This document shows positions 1 to 12,655 of a DNA stretch of 64,000 bases, piece by piece. Positions within the stretch are counted from its first letter, which is position 1, and the number at the start of each line of letters is the position of its first letter. This stretch comes from Caprella mutica. Lineage: Eukaryota; Arthropoda; Malacostraca; Amphipoda; Caprellidae. The notes under the pieces were generated by a model. The model did not search any database and was not told the DNA's origin. It saw only the letters and a list, made by a program, of their open reading frames with translations. Made by a program: the position numbers and the translations under genes. The stretch spans positions 1-64,000 of the forward strand of contig CANNZV010002594.1 in NCBI GenBank assembly GCA_947561585.1, in the 5' to 3' direction.

Positions 1-1156
1 CAGTGCCTATTATCTCTCGTATTTGTATGTCAATATTTTATTGTTATCTTCTTTTACTTATATATAAGAATTAGGGTATTAATTTCTATTAAACTTGACT
101 ATATAGTATCTACGGGTTATGCCGCTACGACTAATGAGCCTAAACCAGCAGTATACAAATTACAGTGAACCGTGCAGTCAACAGAGTTGAGACTACAGTG
201 CTAGGTAAGTTGGCAACAGTTAAACTCAAGTTTGTATGAAATTTTTTAGGCTTTCATAGCCTCATAGTCCTAACATCCTAATTCCTAGGTACATTTCAGT
301 GATTTCACCCTGTACTGGCTTGTTACTGTAGTCTTGTATGTACACTACACTCTAGTCAGAACTCAGAACAGACTAGTCTCAGTATTTTATATGAAACTGA
401 AAGTTTGAAACATATGACAGAGTCAGATTATTATTATGCTGCCAGACACGAGACAGATAGGTTACCTAGGAGTTGGACAGGACTCAGGTGCACTGAGCAC
501 ACCCATTTCCCAAACTACAGGAATTTGTAAACTGTTCTCCAATGAAATTAATAAATTCTCCATTTTACTTTTGTTCTCACTTCTCAGTAAAATTATGTCT
601 TATATTAATTTAAATATAGGACAAAATAATGGATTGTTCGCACAGAAAATTGTCTCATTTTTCTTACTTGGTGCAGAATATGGGAAATTTTTACAATTTC
701 TGTGCAAACAATCTTTGATTTCTTTCTTTATTTTAATAATTTACATGGATTTTACTCAGTAAAATCCCTGTAAATTATTAAAATATAGAAAGACATTAGA
801 AATCAAAAATTGTAAAATTGGTAAACTAAGTTTACCACTTCTTACAGTCTGGGTAAATTGCGGTCCTTTAATTTCTGATTGCGGCCCTCTTAAGAAAGTC
901 TCTAAAAACTGCTGGCAGTTGAACGTAATTTATATTGAAATGTTACTATAAATTGTAGCTAATTTCAATTTAATGTGTGTTTTGAAACTGATAATTTTAT
1001 TAGTGTTCTCACTGTTCTGTAGTTTACAGTGGTTAGATCCCACAGTTAGCTACTGTGTCGCAATTTACCTGCTTTACCTTAACCCCTACCTTCTGTTTTT
1101 CATTTTGAAAATATGTACATTAAATTAAATTAATTAAATCAATAATAATAAAAATT
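1..1156. other. AT-rich non-coding DNA
   Basis: No credible gene is seen on either strand. Short open stretches lack codon structure or splice context. Around 655-860 there is sequence related to the CCAGTCTG-ended MITE family found elsewhere in the window (a block reading GCAGAATATGGGAAATTTT followed by an inverted AT-rich stretch), so part of this region is old MITE material. Confidence 0.6.
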
Positions 1157-1279
1157 CCAGTCTGCAAAATTTGGGACATTTTTAACAATTTCCTCCTTTT
1201 TTTACATGTATTTTTATTGAGAACAGAAGCCAAAATATAGGATTTCTTGGAGAACACTTTACCAGTTCCTGCAGTCTGA
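1157..1279. repeat. Small hAT-type MITE, CCAGTCTGCA family
   Basis: Starts CCAGTCTGCAAAAT and ends CCTGCAGTCTGAG, near-inverted termini. It matches the copy at 23676-23819 almost throughout (shared block with ACATGTATTTT, GAGAACAGAAGCC and TTCTTGGAGAACA). That copy has a clean 8-bp target duplication, so this one is assigned to the same hAT-like family. No target duplication is recognisable here. Confidence 0.6.
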
Positions 1280-4200
1280 GTCTATGTACATTTACCTCCA
1301 TTAGCCAGTGCATTATTGGTGATGTTTTTGAAAGATTCTTTGCAAGCAGATGCTTATTTACATCAATATCTGCATGTTAATTAAAGAGAAAAGAGTTTTT
1401 TTGAGAATAAATTATACATCTTATACAAGCTGATTAATTAGAATTGATCAATATCTTTAGTTAGATTTTATCCTATTTTCATTACTTTGAGAGACTGAAA
1501 TTGAAACTATCTGCCAAAAGCTTAGTGGTAATTACTAATTTCATAAATAGGCTATATAAATTTTTTGATAGCTATTTTATATACAAACAAATATTATATC
1601 CCCTAGTTAGATGAGTGACATCCAAATTGAAGTAACTTGTTTTAAGACAATATCAGAGTCAGACCAGTCAATTTGAAATAAATCTCCACTACAACTAATT
1701 CCTAAATAATACTAATTGCAATTCAAGCAGATTTTATATTACAATGTTAAGTGGGCAGTTTTGTTTCAGTTACTGCATCTGATTATCAATTAATCTCAAA
1801 ATTTGCAACTAACTATATATATTTATACTTTTCTCATTGTTGTACAATTCATTTTCTATTAAAAATTCATATCAAAAGTCAAGTTATTTCTCATTTTGTG
1901 TATATAATTGAATACACAATCTATAATCTCATTTTCTATTTCCACAGGTATCCTCTTAAGACAACAGAGCAGACTGATGCCTGATTACTTGCCATACATC
2001 ACAGCTCACTGTTGCCTGCACAATGGTTATTCAACACTCATCACTGCATGGAGAACTTGATCCCCTAATCCCAATTTCATCAAAATTTATAGTTTCCCAA
2101 AATTTAATAGTATCCTGTGTTGAAAATAAATGGCAGCGATAAAGAAAGGAAAGAAATGGAGTAAAAGCACAAAAAATAGCTAGATAGTAGTTACATTCTG
2201 AATTAAGAAATTTTTACTTTAATATTGGTATATTAGTGTTAATAAATAAAATGAAACTTTGCTAATTATACAGTTTATATAAATATCATCTTTTTTGTGA
2301 AAAATCATTCAACAATAACTATCAATCATTAGGGGTCTATTTATGAATTGTTATTCTATATTTTTATTTAATCATTAGGAGTCTATTTATGAATAGTTAT
2401 TCTATATTTTTATTTAATCATTAGGAGTCTATTTATGAATAGTTATTCTATATTTTTTTTTTTGCATTATTGTTCATATTCAAGGATTTCCTATCAATAA
2501 AAGTTACCATATGTATATACAAGTTTTATTAAACAGTACAAATGTGACAAGATTTCAAATATTTATTATTTCCTTAAAACATTACAGAAATAAGATTCAT
2601 TTTATAACAATTAATCCCATGATCATAAACATTTAAAAAACAGTTATATACCTACTGAATATTTTAGAATTTACAGAATTGTAATGGTTGATTAAATCAA
2701 GTTAAAATAACACAAGTTTGTGGATTCTTCTTAATATGTGAACTAATAAATGGAACAAATACTTAGTAGAGAATCAGAGATATCTTCATTTAATGCCCAT
2801 AATGACAATAAATTGATTTTTTGAAGGAGGAGAGTAAATTGTTCCAATCTTTATCATACACATATTTTTTGCATTATGAATCTCTTTTCAAGAAACGCTG
2901 CAAACCCTAGAAAATGTAATAATAGTCTCAATCTTGGATGTAAGTATACTGAGGACAGATATTTGAATACTCAATTCACAGTTATTAACCAAAAAAGTTT
3001 CCTTATTATAGATGCAGAAGCATCATTAAAATGTCACATTTCATTATTTGTATTTTAACTCTATGAGTGTATGTAGTGTGATGCCATTGACAATCGTTTC
3101 CTCCGAATATTTCCCAATGCAAGTTTCACCAGCCATGAAAAATGTTATTTTTTAGAAGAGAATAGAGTAGATAATAAATTTTTTTGCAGATTTCTTCACT
3201 GGCAGTTACTAGGGCTGAAGCATTGGAGCTAATTCTCTCTGTAGTTTTATATAGATTGTTCAGAGTTGAGTTCATTTTCCAACTTCCTTTATATTACCAA
3301 CATAGCAGTGTCTCCTTCTTCACATAAAGTTATTTTTTCTTATAAGTTGTAAATGCTTACCTGAAAATGAATTTAGTTGGGTGTTATCAGTTATCTTGCA
3401 AAAATGTTTAACAATATATTTCAAGTACTCTCAAAAGATCCTAATTGAGGAAGGGTAATAATAGATCAATAGTATTTACTCAATATGATGATGCCAAAGA
3501 ATTTAATTTAGTAGCTACTAAAACGGCATGCGTTTCAATTGGGTCGAAGAGGAAACATCATATGCTCTTTTGCTTATATGAAAATTTATATAGCTAATAA
3601 GAATTTGTATGTATAGGCCAAATCTCATAGTATATAATTCTGATTATTTATCTTGTCAGGGAAATAATACTTTCCTTCAAAGAATGCTTCAAACTCAGTC
3701 CTTCATATCTCGTCCCTTCTTGCAACAATGGCTGAACCTGAGAAATATAATTATAAAATGATTAAAATCTTATCAGAATGCCACTTAATATCATTCTGGA
3801 TAAAAAAAAGTTTAATATTATTTCTTCACTAACGTAGCTTGAGTAAAATATTGTATTGGTTGATAAAAACTAATTGCATTGTAATTACTTGACATACTGA
3901 TTTTGACACTGTATCTAAATTTGGCTACCAGGTGAAGATTATATTTGAGACAATTAAATTCAAATTTCCTCCTTGGAATGTGTCTACTTAGTACTTGGCT
4001 AGCGACTTTGTGCTCAATTTGAAACCTGGAAACTCTAAATAGTATATTTAAGTTGACTAATGTAAGTGGCTTAGGTACCTCAGTACCCAGTTGGCTAGTT
4101 CCTACAAGGCTACAAATACCTAACCTAGTAGACTGTAGAGAGTCTAGTGACTAGTCTATACTCTATATAACACTGTAACATACAATGATACATTGAAAAA

Positions 4201-5368
4201 GAAGCTAGACTATTAACTTATTAGTAGGTACCTATTCATAATTCAGGTAATCAACCTTAGCACAATAGGATATATTTTTCTTTTTTTGTGTTATATCACA
4301 AATTCACACCTCTTGTTTAAATTGAAAAAATATTGCCTTTCTTAGTTGAAAATTGAAACATAAAAGTTTGATATTAAATAAATATTTTTCATGATATAGA
4401 GGGCTAACTTAGCCTAACTAATGTCTAATTAACTACTAACTATGTATATTTAGTTTAAAATTAGGCAAGTTGGTAGGTACTATGTAGTAACAGTAGCATA
4501 GGTTTCATCTAAGGTCATGGAATCTAAGTCCCAAGCTAGTGTTATCTACCATTTACCAACACCAACAGTACTACCTAGTATACCTACTACGGTACTATCT
4601 ACCTAACTGTTATTAGTGTTAGGAAGCTTCTTGTTTTAGACAGTAACATGAAAGTAACAGTTATAAAACTCAAGGTAGATAGGGAAAATGGACTTACCCA
4701 GAGTGAGAATCAATCTCAGAAGTATGAAATGCCTAAAGTTGAGGGATTGAGGCTTCAGTATTAAACAAAATTTCTGTGACTTCCGTCCACTGATGAAATA
4801 GGTAGCCTAGTCAAAATTGTTGAAATCTTCCGGTTTAAAATGCCAATGGAGACAGCATATTTTCGAATTCTTCTTAGAGATTGAATGGAGTCCATAAAAT
4901 AAAGTCACTTCTGTCTAACCCCAACTGGCAACAGAATCGTTTTTGTTTTCAATGGGAATCTTTTGAAATATCAGCCTAGTTTTGACTTCATATGGCATGA
5001 AGGGCAGTTTCTTATAATACATTTTCTAATCATTGACATTTTACAATATTTAAAAAGGTACCTAGGCACTATTTTCAGTCAGTATCAGAACCGCGCCGCG
5101 TGATATCCTAGATAGGTACTTGATATTCGGATACACCTACCTTAGGTAAACACGATCAAACTTGTTTAAATACAACAAAAATTCCACGAAGCTTGTGCTA
5201 TTTGACACCAGATGGCGCAAACCTAATTTTAATTAAATATTATTTTTTTAAATAGATTTTTCCCAGATGAACAAAGTATGTCATAATACATAATTAATTA
5301 TGCTGATTCCAGTAAAACACATTTTAGCTAATGTTTGATTTTACCCGCACCCCCCCTTTAAGGGGGAG
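1280..5368. other. Gene-free AT-rich DNA
   Basis: No coding region is supported. The stretch holds one 46-bp tandem repeat (listed separately) and many short TAGGTACCT-like palindromes around 4000-4700. Open frames at 1751-1984 and 2876-3058 have no recognisable domain and sit in AT-rich DNA, so they are not called. Confidence 0.5.
2325..2462. repeat. 46-bp tandem repeat, three copies
   Basis: Three head-to-tail copies of a 46-bp unit beginning ATCATTAGGRGTCTATTTAT start at 2325, 2371 and 2417. They are nearly identical, so the expansion is recent. No coding potential is seen. Confidence 0.9.
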
Positions 5369-5518
5369 TGTTGAGATTACTCTTTGATATTATATAAACT
5401 AAATTACGGACATGCTCCTCTCAGTCACATCAATATCAAGCTTTATTTTATGTTAGTGTGTACCTCTTAAAATACAGCACTGTACTCATGTCTCTCTTCG
5501 TTTGAATTAATCCCCACA
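5369..5518 (+). repeat. Possible short LTR with polypurine tract
   Basis: A purine run AAGGGGGAG (5360-5368) directly precedes a segment starting TGTTGAGATTAC and ending CCCCACA, the TG...CA layout of an LTR. A TATATAAAC box lies near 5390. It would be a 150-bp LTR, short but within the copia range. No second copy is visible, and the bases after it do not show a clear target duplication. Treat as a candidate remnant only. Confidence 0.25.
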
Positions 5519-5639
5519 TCATATAATATTTGATACCATGACTTCCACAAACCTAACAGACATGATAACTGACTTTTTGATTCCGAAAATAATTAACTGA
5601 ATTTAACTAATCTAATTTAAATTCACCACTGTAACACTA

Positions 5640-5860
5640 CGAGGCCCAACATTGAAATCCTGCGTCAGAAGTTTCCGGGAAGATTGATCTTAAGATCTGG
5701 CGACGTTGAATGGCCAGCAAGATCACCAGATCTTTCCGCATTAGATTATTTCTTATGAGAATATCTCAAAAGAAGAGTCTACCTTAGCAACCTAATAGAT
5801 ATACCGCAATTGAAAGCACATATTGAAACAGAAATTAGATCTAATTGACAGGAAAGGCTG
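5640..5860 (+). pseudogene. Mariner-type transposase fragment, C-terminal part
   Basis: The frame from about 5650 reads ILRQKFPGRLILRSGD, then VEWPARSPDLSALDYFL, then a stop where Trp is usual, then EYLKRRVYL. The WPxRSPDLxxLDxFLWxYLKxxVY pattern is the third catalytic Asp region of IS630/Tc1/mariner-type DDE transposases. The N-terminal and central regions are absent here; a piece with matching central motifs lies downstream at 7592-8110. The stop codon and the interruption by a foldback element at 5869 make it dead. Confidence 0.7.
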
Positions 5861-5868
5861 ATCAGAGC

Positions 5869-7048
5869 GGTGTATACGGACAACTGCCATGCGGATAACT
5901 GCCATGCGGACAACTGCCATGCGACAAACTGCCATGCAATATATTATAATTTTATATTGGGTGAATTGTAATGCACTTGTAAATTTAACCTTTCATGGAA
6001 TTAATTTGATGTGAAGAATATTATTATCTTAACCCAACAATTATTTATAGTATTAATCGTATAGTCCATAATTGTGCATAAAGAAGTATAGAAATTATTA
6101 TTGACAGTAGATTCAGAATTTAAAGTTGAAGTATACTAAATTCATTTCTTTTTTAAATCATATATAACCCATTTAGCTCCTTAAACAATCAAATGGTTGA
6201 CAAGAAGTGGAAAATCTGTAGATGCAAAACTTTCTTTTCAAACATTTCAAAATACAAAGAATAGTACAAACACAAGCTTTACAGGTTAAAATTTCAAGTG
6301 AGTGTGATTTTGCATTTTGCTATTTAAGAATTTTATTGTGTTAATTAATATTTTTTATTTGTAAAAACAAACGTTTCTGCTAGATTCAGGATTAGAAACT
6401 GAAGTAGTATTTATCTTATTTCTATGTTTAAAAAAATTCTTACAAAGAATTCTTTACTCAGTAACTTTGAAAATTGAATTTGTTTTTCTATAGTTTCTTT
6501 GTTTCTAGCTCCCACCGATCAGAAACATGTCTTATAAATATTTGAAAAGTGTCAAAATATGAGAATAATTATTACTGAACTTTGTTTTATCAAATTTGTT
6601 AATATACTAATAACAAATCAACATTTTAGTTAACTAATATGTGCCCAGTGTTGTGTGAAAGCAACTCTAAGATAGTAAGATGCAAAACCACACTCACTGA
6701 AAATTTTAACCTGTAAAGCGTATGTTTGTACTATTCTTTGTATTCTGAAATGTTTGAAAAAAAAGTTTTGTATCTATAGTTTTCAATCATTTGATTATTT
6801 ATGGCGTAAAATGTGAAAGAAAATGATTGTAACAAAGAAAGAAATCTAGTATTATTTCAGTATTAATTTCAATGTTTCTTCATTCACAATATCTTACTAT
6901 ACAATTAACATTTTTATACTAAAATTGTAGGTTAAAATAATAATATACTTCACATCAAATTAATTCCAAGAAATCTTAGGTTTACAAGTGCATTACAATT
7001 CCCCCAAAATAAAATTATAATATATTGCATGGCAGTTGTCCTAGAGCC
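5869..7048. mobile_element. Foldback (FB-like) element with 9-bp target duplication
   Basis: An 1180-bp insertion bounded by GATCAGAGC at 5860-5868 and 7049-7057. Its two arms are long inverted repeats: 5875-6300 matches the reverse complement of 6680-7042 over most of its length (shared blocks include CTGCCATGCAATATATTATA and CAAAGAATAGTACAAACA). The end holds tandem 15-bp repeats. A 9-bp duplication, very long inverted arms and terminal tandem repeats fit the Foldback/Mutator-like group. No transposase is encoded. The insertion splits the mariner-type remnant on either side, which dates it as younger. Confidence 0.8.
5877..5936. repeat. 15-bp tandem repeat at foldback terminus
   Basis: Four units of CGGACAACTGCCATG with one or two changes, starting at 5877, 5892, 5907 and 5922. 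The opposite arm (7022-7042) carries a single unit, so the repeat expanded or contracted on one side only, as in Drosophila FB elements. Confidence 0.85.
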
Positions 7049-7140
7049 GATCAGAGCAATGAACAGCCTCCGTTATCGTGCTGAAATTTGCGTTCGGTCA
7101 GGAGGGCAGGATTTAAAAGAAATAATTCATAAGAAGTAGT
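7049..7140 (+). pseudogene. Tail of the mariner-type fragment after the foldback
   Basis: Directly after the duplicated GATCAGAGC the frame reads MNSLRYRAEICVRSGGQ, a plausible end of the transposase interrupted at 5869. It rejoins the left piece at the target duplication. Nothing after about 7140 can be read as protein. Confidence 0.5.
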
Positions 7141-7591
7141 TTAGTAAAAACACGATGTTTTTAGGATTATATAGACGTTTAGATTTTTAAAATCCATGAA
7201 TTATTTCAAAAGTTATTAGAGATTGTTTTGGGTCCCATCATTATTACACACCCTTTATAAGCAGTATTTTTAGTGACCGACACTGAACACCTGTTTGCGC
7301 ACTTTTGTTAAACTTCGAATTGTATGATATTTAAACCATGTTTTTAATAACTTTCAACCGATTTTAAAATGGTTTATTATAAAACATTTTTGAAAATCAT
7401 AAATACCGTTTGTTAAAATGTCACTGAAATATAAAAACAATCGAATTGTTCCTCCTATTAAATTTATCCTTCAGTGTGTCCTTCGTTTTCTTTAAGCATA
7501 ATTTTTAGTGACAGATACTAAAAACTTTTTTGCGCAATTACAGTAAATCTTTGCGCACTTTCAGTGAAATATTTCTGCAAGAAAAAGTGAA

Positions 7592-8110
7592 TTAGATTTT
7601 ACTAAATCTACATTCAACAGAATTGTAGCTTTGGATTTTAAGTGACATCTTCACAAGATGCAAGAGCGGAACAAACTCCTCGATTCCGATCTTCCTTGGC
7701 AGGTGAATTTTGCTCAATGGTTTTTGCAAAGAAATGTTCAATTTATGGATGATATTGTGGTTCACGTTGAGGCAAGATGCTTTTAGTTTGAATGTCAAAT
7801 TAAATAGTCACAACGTTCGCACATATGTACCAAAGAATCTAACTTCTAATCTCAATTTTGACGTAGGAATTTCGAGAGAGAAATGGTCTGTGTGGATGGG
7901 ATTTTGTGGCAATGGACGTGTCATAGGTCCTTATTCTCACAAAAAAATATTTCAAATGAAATTGGATTGCTTGTTAACAGGATCGTTCCCATACTTTGAG
8001 AAACACATCAAAAGGATTAATTGAACCTGGTGGATTGAGGACGGTGCTCCTGTGCGCAGAACACCTGCTGCAAACGAAAGTGCACAAACAGTTTTCCAGT
8101 ATCGGTCACT
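7592..8110 (+). pseudogene. Mariner-type transposase fragment, central catalytic part
   Basis: Across several frames the stretch reads MQERNKLLDSDLPW, FAQWFLQRNVQFMDDIV, NSHNVRTYVPKNLTSNLNF, then KWSVWMGFCGNGRVIGPY and EDGAPVRRTPAANE. The VWxGxxxxGxIGPY block and the DGAPxxRTxAxNE block (second catalytic Asp) are hallmarks of insect mariner-type transposases. Stops and frameshifts occur near 7786 and 8023. It is probably the same family as the 5640-5860 fragment, but here the middle lies downstream of a tail, so the two are separate or rearranged copies. Related sequence around TATTTTTAGTGACCGA at 7258-7310 and, inverted, at 8075-8125 may mark element ends. Confidence 0.65.
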
Positions 8111-9441
8111 AAAAATACTGCTTTTAGAAAACTGTTTGACAAATTCAGCTGAAATTTTGTACAGAGATGGAACAAATGTTGAGAAACACGATATGATTTT
8201 CCAATTTTTTTTAGGTCTGATAGTTTTTGAATTACAGCCTTTGAAATTTGGGTATCGTTTTTTTGGGACACACTGTATATCTGTAACAAAATCAATTGTG
8301 TTATATTGTTCTCAAGTTTTGTCATCTTATTTCTAGGTGTGTCCTCTAGTTTTTATGTGTCCATTTTCTCTATTCCTGTGTTCTCTAATCTGATGCTCTA
8401 TGTGTGTCCTCCGCTTTTGTTACAGCAGACCTTGTAATGAAATGAGTGAATTTGTATAGGGTTACTAATATACAAGAAGTAACAGAAGCAAAATTGCAAG
8501 GTGTAATAAAACCACAATAACTTATAGAAATAAATAAATTCTTAAGTATTGAAAAGAATGGAATGTACAAAACTAATTATTAAACGTGATGTAGAAATCA
8601 GCAGGAATAAAAACGAAAAAAATTCTAAATACAGATAAGAACAAATACACAGGACTTTGAAGAAGTAGTTTGAGAAAAGAATGGACTGGTTAAGAAAAAT
8701 CACAGTTCATCACCTGAGAAATTATGACAAGTACAGCTTAATTATTCACCATTTCACATATTTGCACAATGCACAAGTACCAACATTTAATTTTTTCACC
8801 CACCGCGAGGGAGGCGATAAAAAAAAAATTCCAATCCACAGTACAAAACTGAAAGAAGATTTATGACATACACTAACAGACAGTTGAAAAGAATTATTGT
8901 GAAGAATTATAGAGAGCTATAAGCAACACAGATGGACAGTAAAAGTAGGGTTTAGGAAGGAGTCTCATCTATTCGTTGAACATAATTCATTTATTGTTAG
9001 CAAAGAAAAAAATTAGCGGTTGCACTTGTGAGCAATGAATAAAAATGGCAATAATATCTACCCTCAACTTTTTAGAATACTAACAGAAACCTAATTATTG
9101 AAAAAAAAATCACTTTTTCAAAATGAACATAAAGAAAAACAATAGACTACAGTCTACAGATATTGAAAAATAAATATTAATTATTTATATGTGTGCTTTT
9201 ACGGCTCTTGACTAAATAAAAGAAAACGTAGGATATTCAAAGGAAATTGAAAATTAGAGGAAGTAATCTAAAATAGTAAGAAAACTATGACATAGCTACT
9301 GCCGCTACACATGGAATACATAAAGGTTTATGTTTAAAATAACTTTATATATCCCAAATATTTTAGGAAAACATGCAATTATCGAAAAGACACAGTGAAT
9401 GTTTAGTCTTAAAGTCTCAAGTCTACATGAGCTATCCCTAC
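8111..9441. other. No gene seen
   Basis: AT-rich sequence between the mariner-type remnant and the piggyBac stop codon. Short open frames overlap each other on both strands without domains. I found no TTAA-flanked piggyBac terminus here that pairs with one upstream of the gene. Confidence 0.5.
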
Positions 9442-11201
9442 TTATTTAGAATGTTTAGCTGCAAAGCATGTCAGACAGAGGTATGGAGATCCTTCACATT
9501 CTCCACAATAGGTTGAAACCTTCTTTGATTTTCTTTTGGCTGCGTTGCAGCCCTCTTCTTCTGAGATCGTTTCATAGCATCCCCTGCATCGCTTCCTATT
9601 GCTTCTTTTGGGTCCATCAGCTTGTACCAAATGGTGCCCAGATGGCCCAGCTATGTTCAAAGAACTTTTTCCTGGTTTCATCTGTTCCTTGTTGATCTTA
9701 TGACAGTAATTGAGGACAATCGACTCCTTGAATTCTCGCATCGATATTTTTTTCTCAGCGTAGAATTTATTGTAGAGAACCCACGCATTGACGACTGCTG
9801 TACCAGTCAGTAATTCAATAGCTACTTTTTTGTACCACTTGCGAGATTTCTTGAGGGGAGAATAATTAGAGGACACTTGAACTGAGAAATCAACTCCTTT
9901 CTTGTGCGCATTGAAATCCAGGACACTCTGTGGTTTAGCTACAGCTGAACCTGTTCTAGAGAGCCTACCATTGTCTTTCAAAGTTTCGTCATGCTCAGGA
10001 ACTGTCGAGAGTGTTATTACATTTCTTTTATCCTTCCAGTTAAACACCTTGACTCCTTTTCGGCTTTGTTTGGCTTTCATTTCTCCTCTTTTGAGTTTAG
10101 CTTTCATTACTTCTTTAGGAAGATTTTTTCTGTTTAATTGGACGGTACCGCAAAGATAGGTTTTTCTGTGCAGAAGATATTCTCCTAGGAAATTTGAAGT
10201 ATAGTATTTATCTGCAAATAAAGTGAATCCTTTATCAAGATACTTATCAAGTAATCTTACTACAAGAGACTCAGTGTGACTTAGAGGTGGATTGGAAAAT
10301 CCTGCACCGCAATATAACTCAAAGTTCACAGTGTAACCATCGGTAGTACATATTTTGTAAAGTTTACAACCATTCTCATGGCTTTTACTAGGAATGTTCT
10401 GTCTAAAGATGTCACAACCTGTGAAAGGTACCAAACTTTCGTCAATCACAAGTTCAGGTCCGGGTTCATACAGATTCTGACACTGTCCTACAATTATATT
10501 CAGCAATGTCCTAATTTTATAGTCTCTTCCAACATTAGCATCATCATTGTTACAAAAATGAAGCATTCTCAGTAGCAGTAGGAAGCGATCTCTGGCCATA
10601 ATTTCTGGCACAATGTTATTCTTGTAGAGACTCATTTTTGACCAGTAGAGTTGAATATCTGGAAGTGGTAGCAATCCCATGTATATTGTGAGGCCAATAA
10701 ATTTTTCTATCTCTTCTTTGGTTGTAGGAGCCCATTTTACCGTTTTTGAACTCTTTGATAAAACTGGTGATGCTAATTTTTGTTTAGCATAACGATTAGT
10801 TTCTTCAACAATAAGGTTGATAATATCATTAGTTATTATTTGCTTGAACACATCTATTGGCCAGACTTTACCTTCAGCCGACTGGGGTGCTCTTATTAGT
10901 AACTGTTCTCTCCCACTGAAGTTAAACTCTCGAGGTTTTGCTTCCACTGGACCCCATTCATTAGTTGGGTTACTGTCACCATCACTATTTACTTCCAGAT
11001 TATTAGCAGGAATATTATCAGCATTGGGAGGCTCAATTTCCTCTTCTTCATTTGATAGGTCATTTTCACTGTCAAACCACTCATCCGAGGAATTGTTATC
11101 ATCTTCACCAATACTGAAAGAGCCATCATTATCAGAACTGTCATGTTCTTGATAGACGTCAAATCCATGATCGAAAAAATTCGATGAATCCTCGATGCAG
11201 C
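9442..11201 (-). CDS. piggyBac-type transposase (PGBD4-like), main exon
   Basis: A DDE transposase of the piggyBac family, a nuclear enzyme that cuts and pastes DNA at TTAA. The frame is open from a splice acceptor (TTTATACAG) at 11202 to the stop at 9442, about 585 residues, so the usual ATG-based start is not needed. It begins with an acidic Asp/Glu/Ser-rich segment typical of piggyBac N-termini, then the catalytic core: LVIDESLVPFTG (first Asp), LFADKYYTSNF (second Asp) and KGVDFSVQV (third Asp). The family normally has GVDxxDQ; here the second Asp of that motif is Val, so activity is doubtful. A Cys-rich C-terminal ribbon follows (RCRGCYE, YCGECEG, LCLTCF). No frameshift is present. The phase at 11201 fits the exon ending at 11585. 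Flanking TTAA repeats were not identified. Confidence 0.9.
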
Positions 11202-11584
11202 CTGTATAAAAAAAGATAAAGTATGTTAAAATTGAGAGAAGTCATTTAAAATTAAGAAATTACTACATGATATGCGAAAGGAGCCATGGCTGGTCACCTT
11301 CTCTTAAATCTGTATGGAGCAGTGAGAAATGACTCATGTAAACAGGCATAACACAAAGTTGAGAATTCTTTCATGGTTATTCAAATGAATTTTATCGCAA
11401 AATGTCTTTTTATACACATATCATAGCTAAATGGCATTGCACGAGCATGAACCTCATGATGCCTCAAAAATAAATATTGCCTGAAAATGGCTTTCTAATT
11501 TTACACCTCTGTGAATTATTCGATGAAAGATAAGATGGTGTATGTGTGTCTATATTCGAATAGTTAGTTAATCTCAATCCTTAC

Positions 11585-11969
11585 AAATAAATGGTTTCTC
11601 ACCTTCGGAAATTGTTCCATGAGATTCTAAGTTGGACTTTTTAGAACAAATTTCATCATAGATACTGGAAAATAGCAAATTCTGGTGACCAGAATAGCTA
11701 TCGCAAAATTCTGTTTTCTCATTTGCATGAATCGATGCTGTTGGCCATGAATGTTCTTGTTCATCCAAAAGCTCTCTTTTGACGGTAATATCATCTTCCA
11801 TATTCTCACTGTCTGTGATATTAGAAATGTGTTCAACATTAGAGATAGCAACACTGACATCTATATTTGAAATATCTGGCTTAACATCTTCCTCTTTCGA
11901 CAAATAGATGCGAGGATCAGCTACAACAGCCTCTTCAGATGAGTTAGGAATCTGAACTCCAGATTCCAT
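11585..11969 (-). CDS. Upstream coding exon resembling a C2H2 zinc-finger protein N-terminus
   Basis: Starts at an ATG lying directly after a strong acceptor (TTTTTTTCTATTTCAG), so an untranslated exon should lie upstream. The 128-codon exon is acidic, carries KEEDVKPD and VKRELLDEQ patches, and ends SEGEKPFI. GEKPF is the classic linker before a C2H2 finger, yet no finger follows: read on, it stops three codons later. Instead GTAAGG at 11584-11579 is a good donor. Splicing to the acceptor at 11202 leaves one base plus two bases, making a Cys codon, and stays in frame with the piggyBac exon. This would give a zinc-finger-exon/transposase fusion. Alternatively it is an orphaned exon of a broken zinc-finger gene. 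Confidence 0.55.
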
Positions 11970-12655
11970 CTGAAATAGAAAAAAATAGAGCTAGATATTT
12001 GAATTTTAATGAGCAAATATTACACAATATGTTTCTTTCCGCTTTTAATTAGTTTGTTGAACACCTATACACAGTTAAATTCTCATAAAGTTTTATCCAT
12101 TTTTATGAATGCATGTTGACGAATTTATTGATGGGTGGTGAGAATAACTTTGCAGACAATTATCAAAGTTCAATCATCAAAAATATCTCTATTAGACAAC
12201 TACTTCATTAATAAATAATTTATTTACAGGTTTTAAAGCATTCAAATAAGTTGAAATACAGGCAGGCCCCCCCCCCCCCCCCGCTTTAGTTACCAAATCA
12301 AGACTTACTTTAATTACCAAACGGAAATTAAAGCGAGGAAAAGTAACAAGAGATATATAATTGTCACTCCTTTATTATATATCTCATTTTCTATGGGTTA
12401 TAACGAAAGAAAATATAGAAGCCTATTAATAAACAGTGTTTCATTGTTTGTGACTGTGATAAAAGTTCAAAGTTGCTAATTTATTAAAGGTTTTAAAATC
12501 TAACCATAGCTTAACTCTCACTCAGTATAGGTGGGTAATTAATAGATACTTAGATTTCTATAATTTAAATAATATTTATTGCGTTACATTGAACAAACAG
12601 TAATTTTATGCTCTGTGAAATATTTTTGGTTGTAGTGGGCTATTAAGTTTCAAGT

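Noticed and set aside
436..762. 108-codon open frame
   Set aside because: Hydrophobic low-complexity composition in MITE-derived AT-rich DNA, no homology recognisable and no splice or promoter context.
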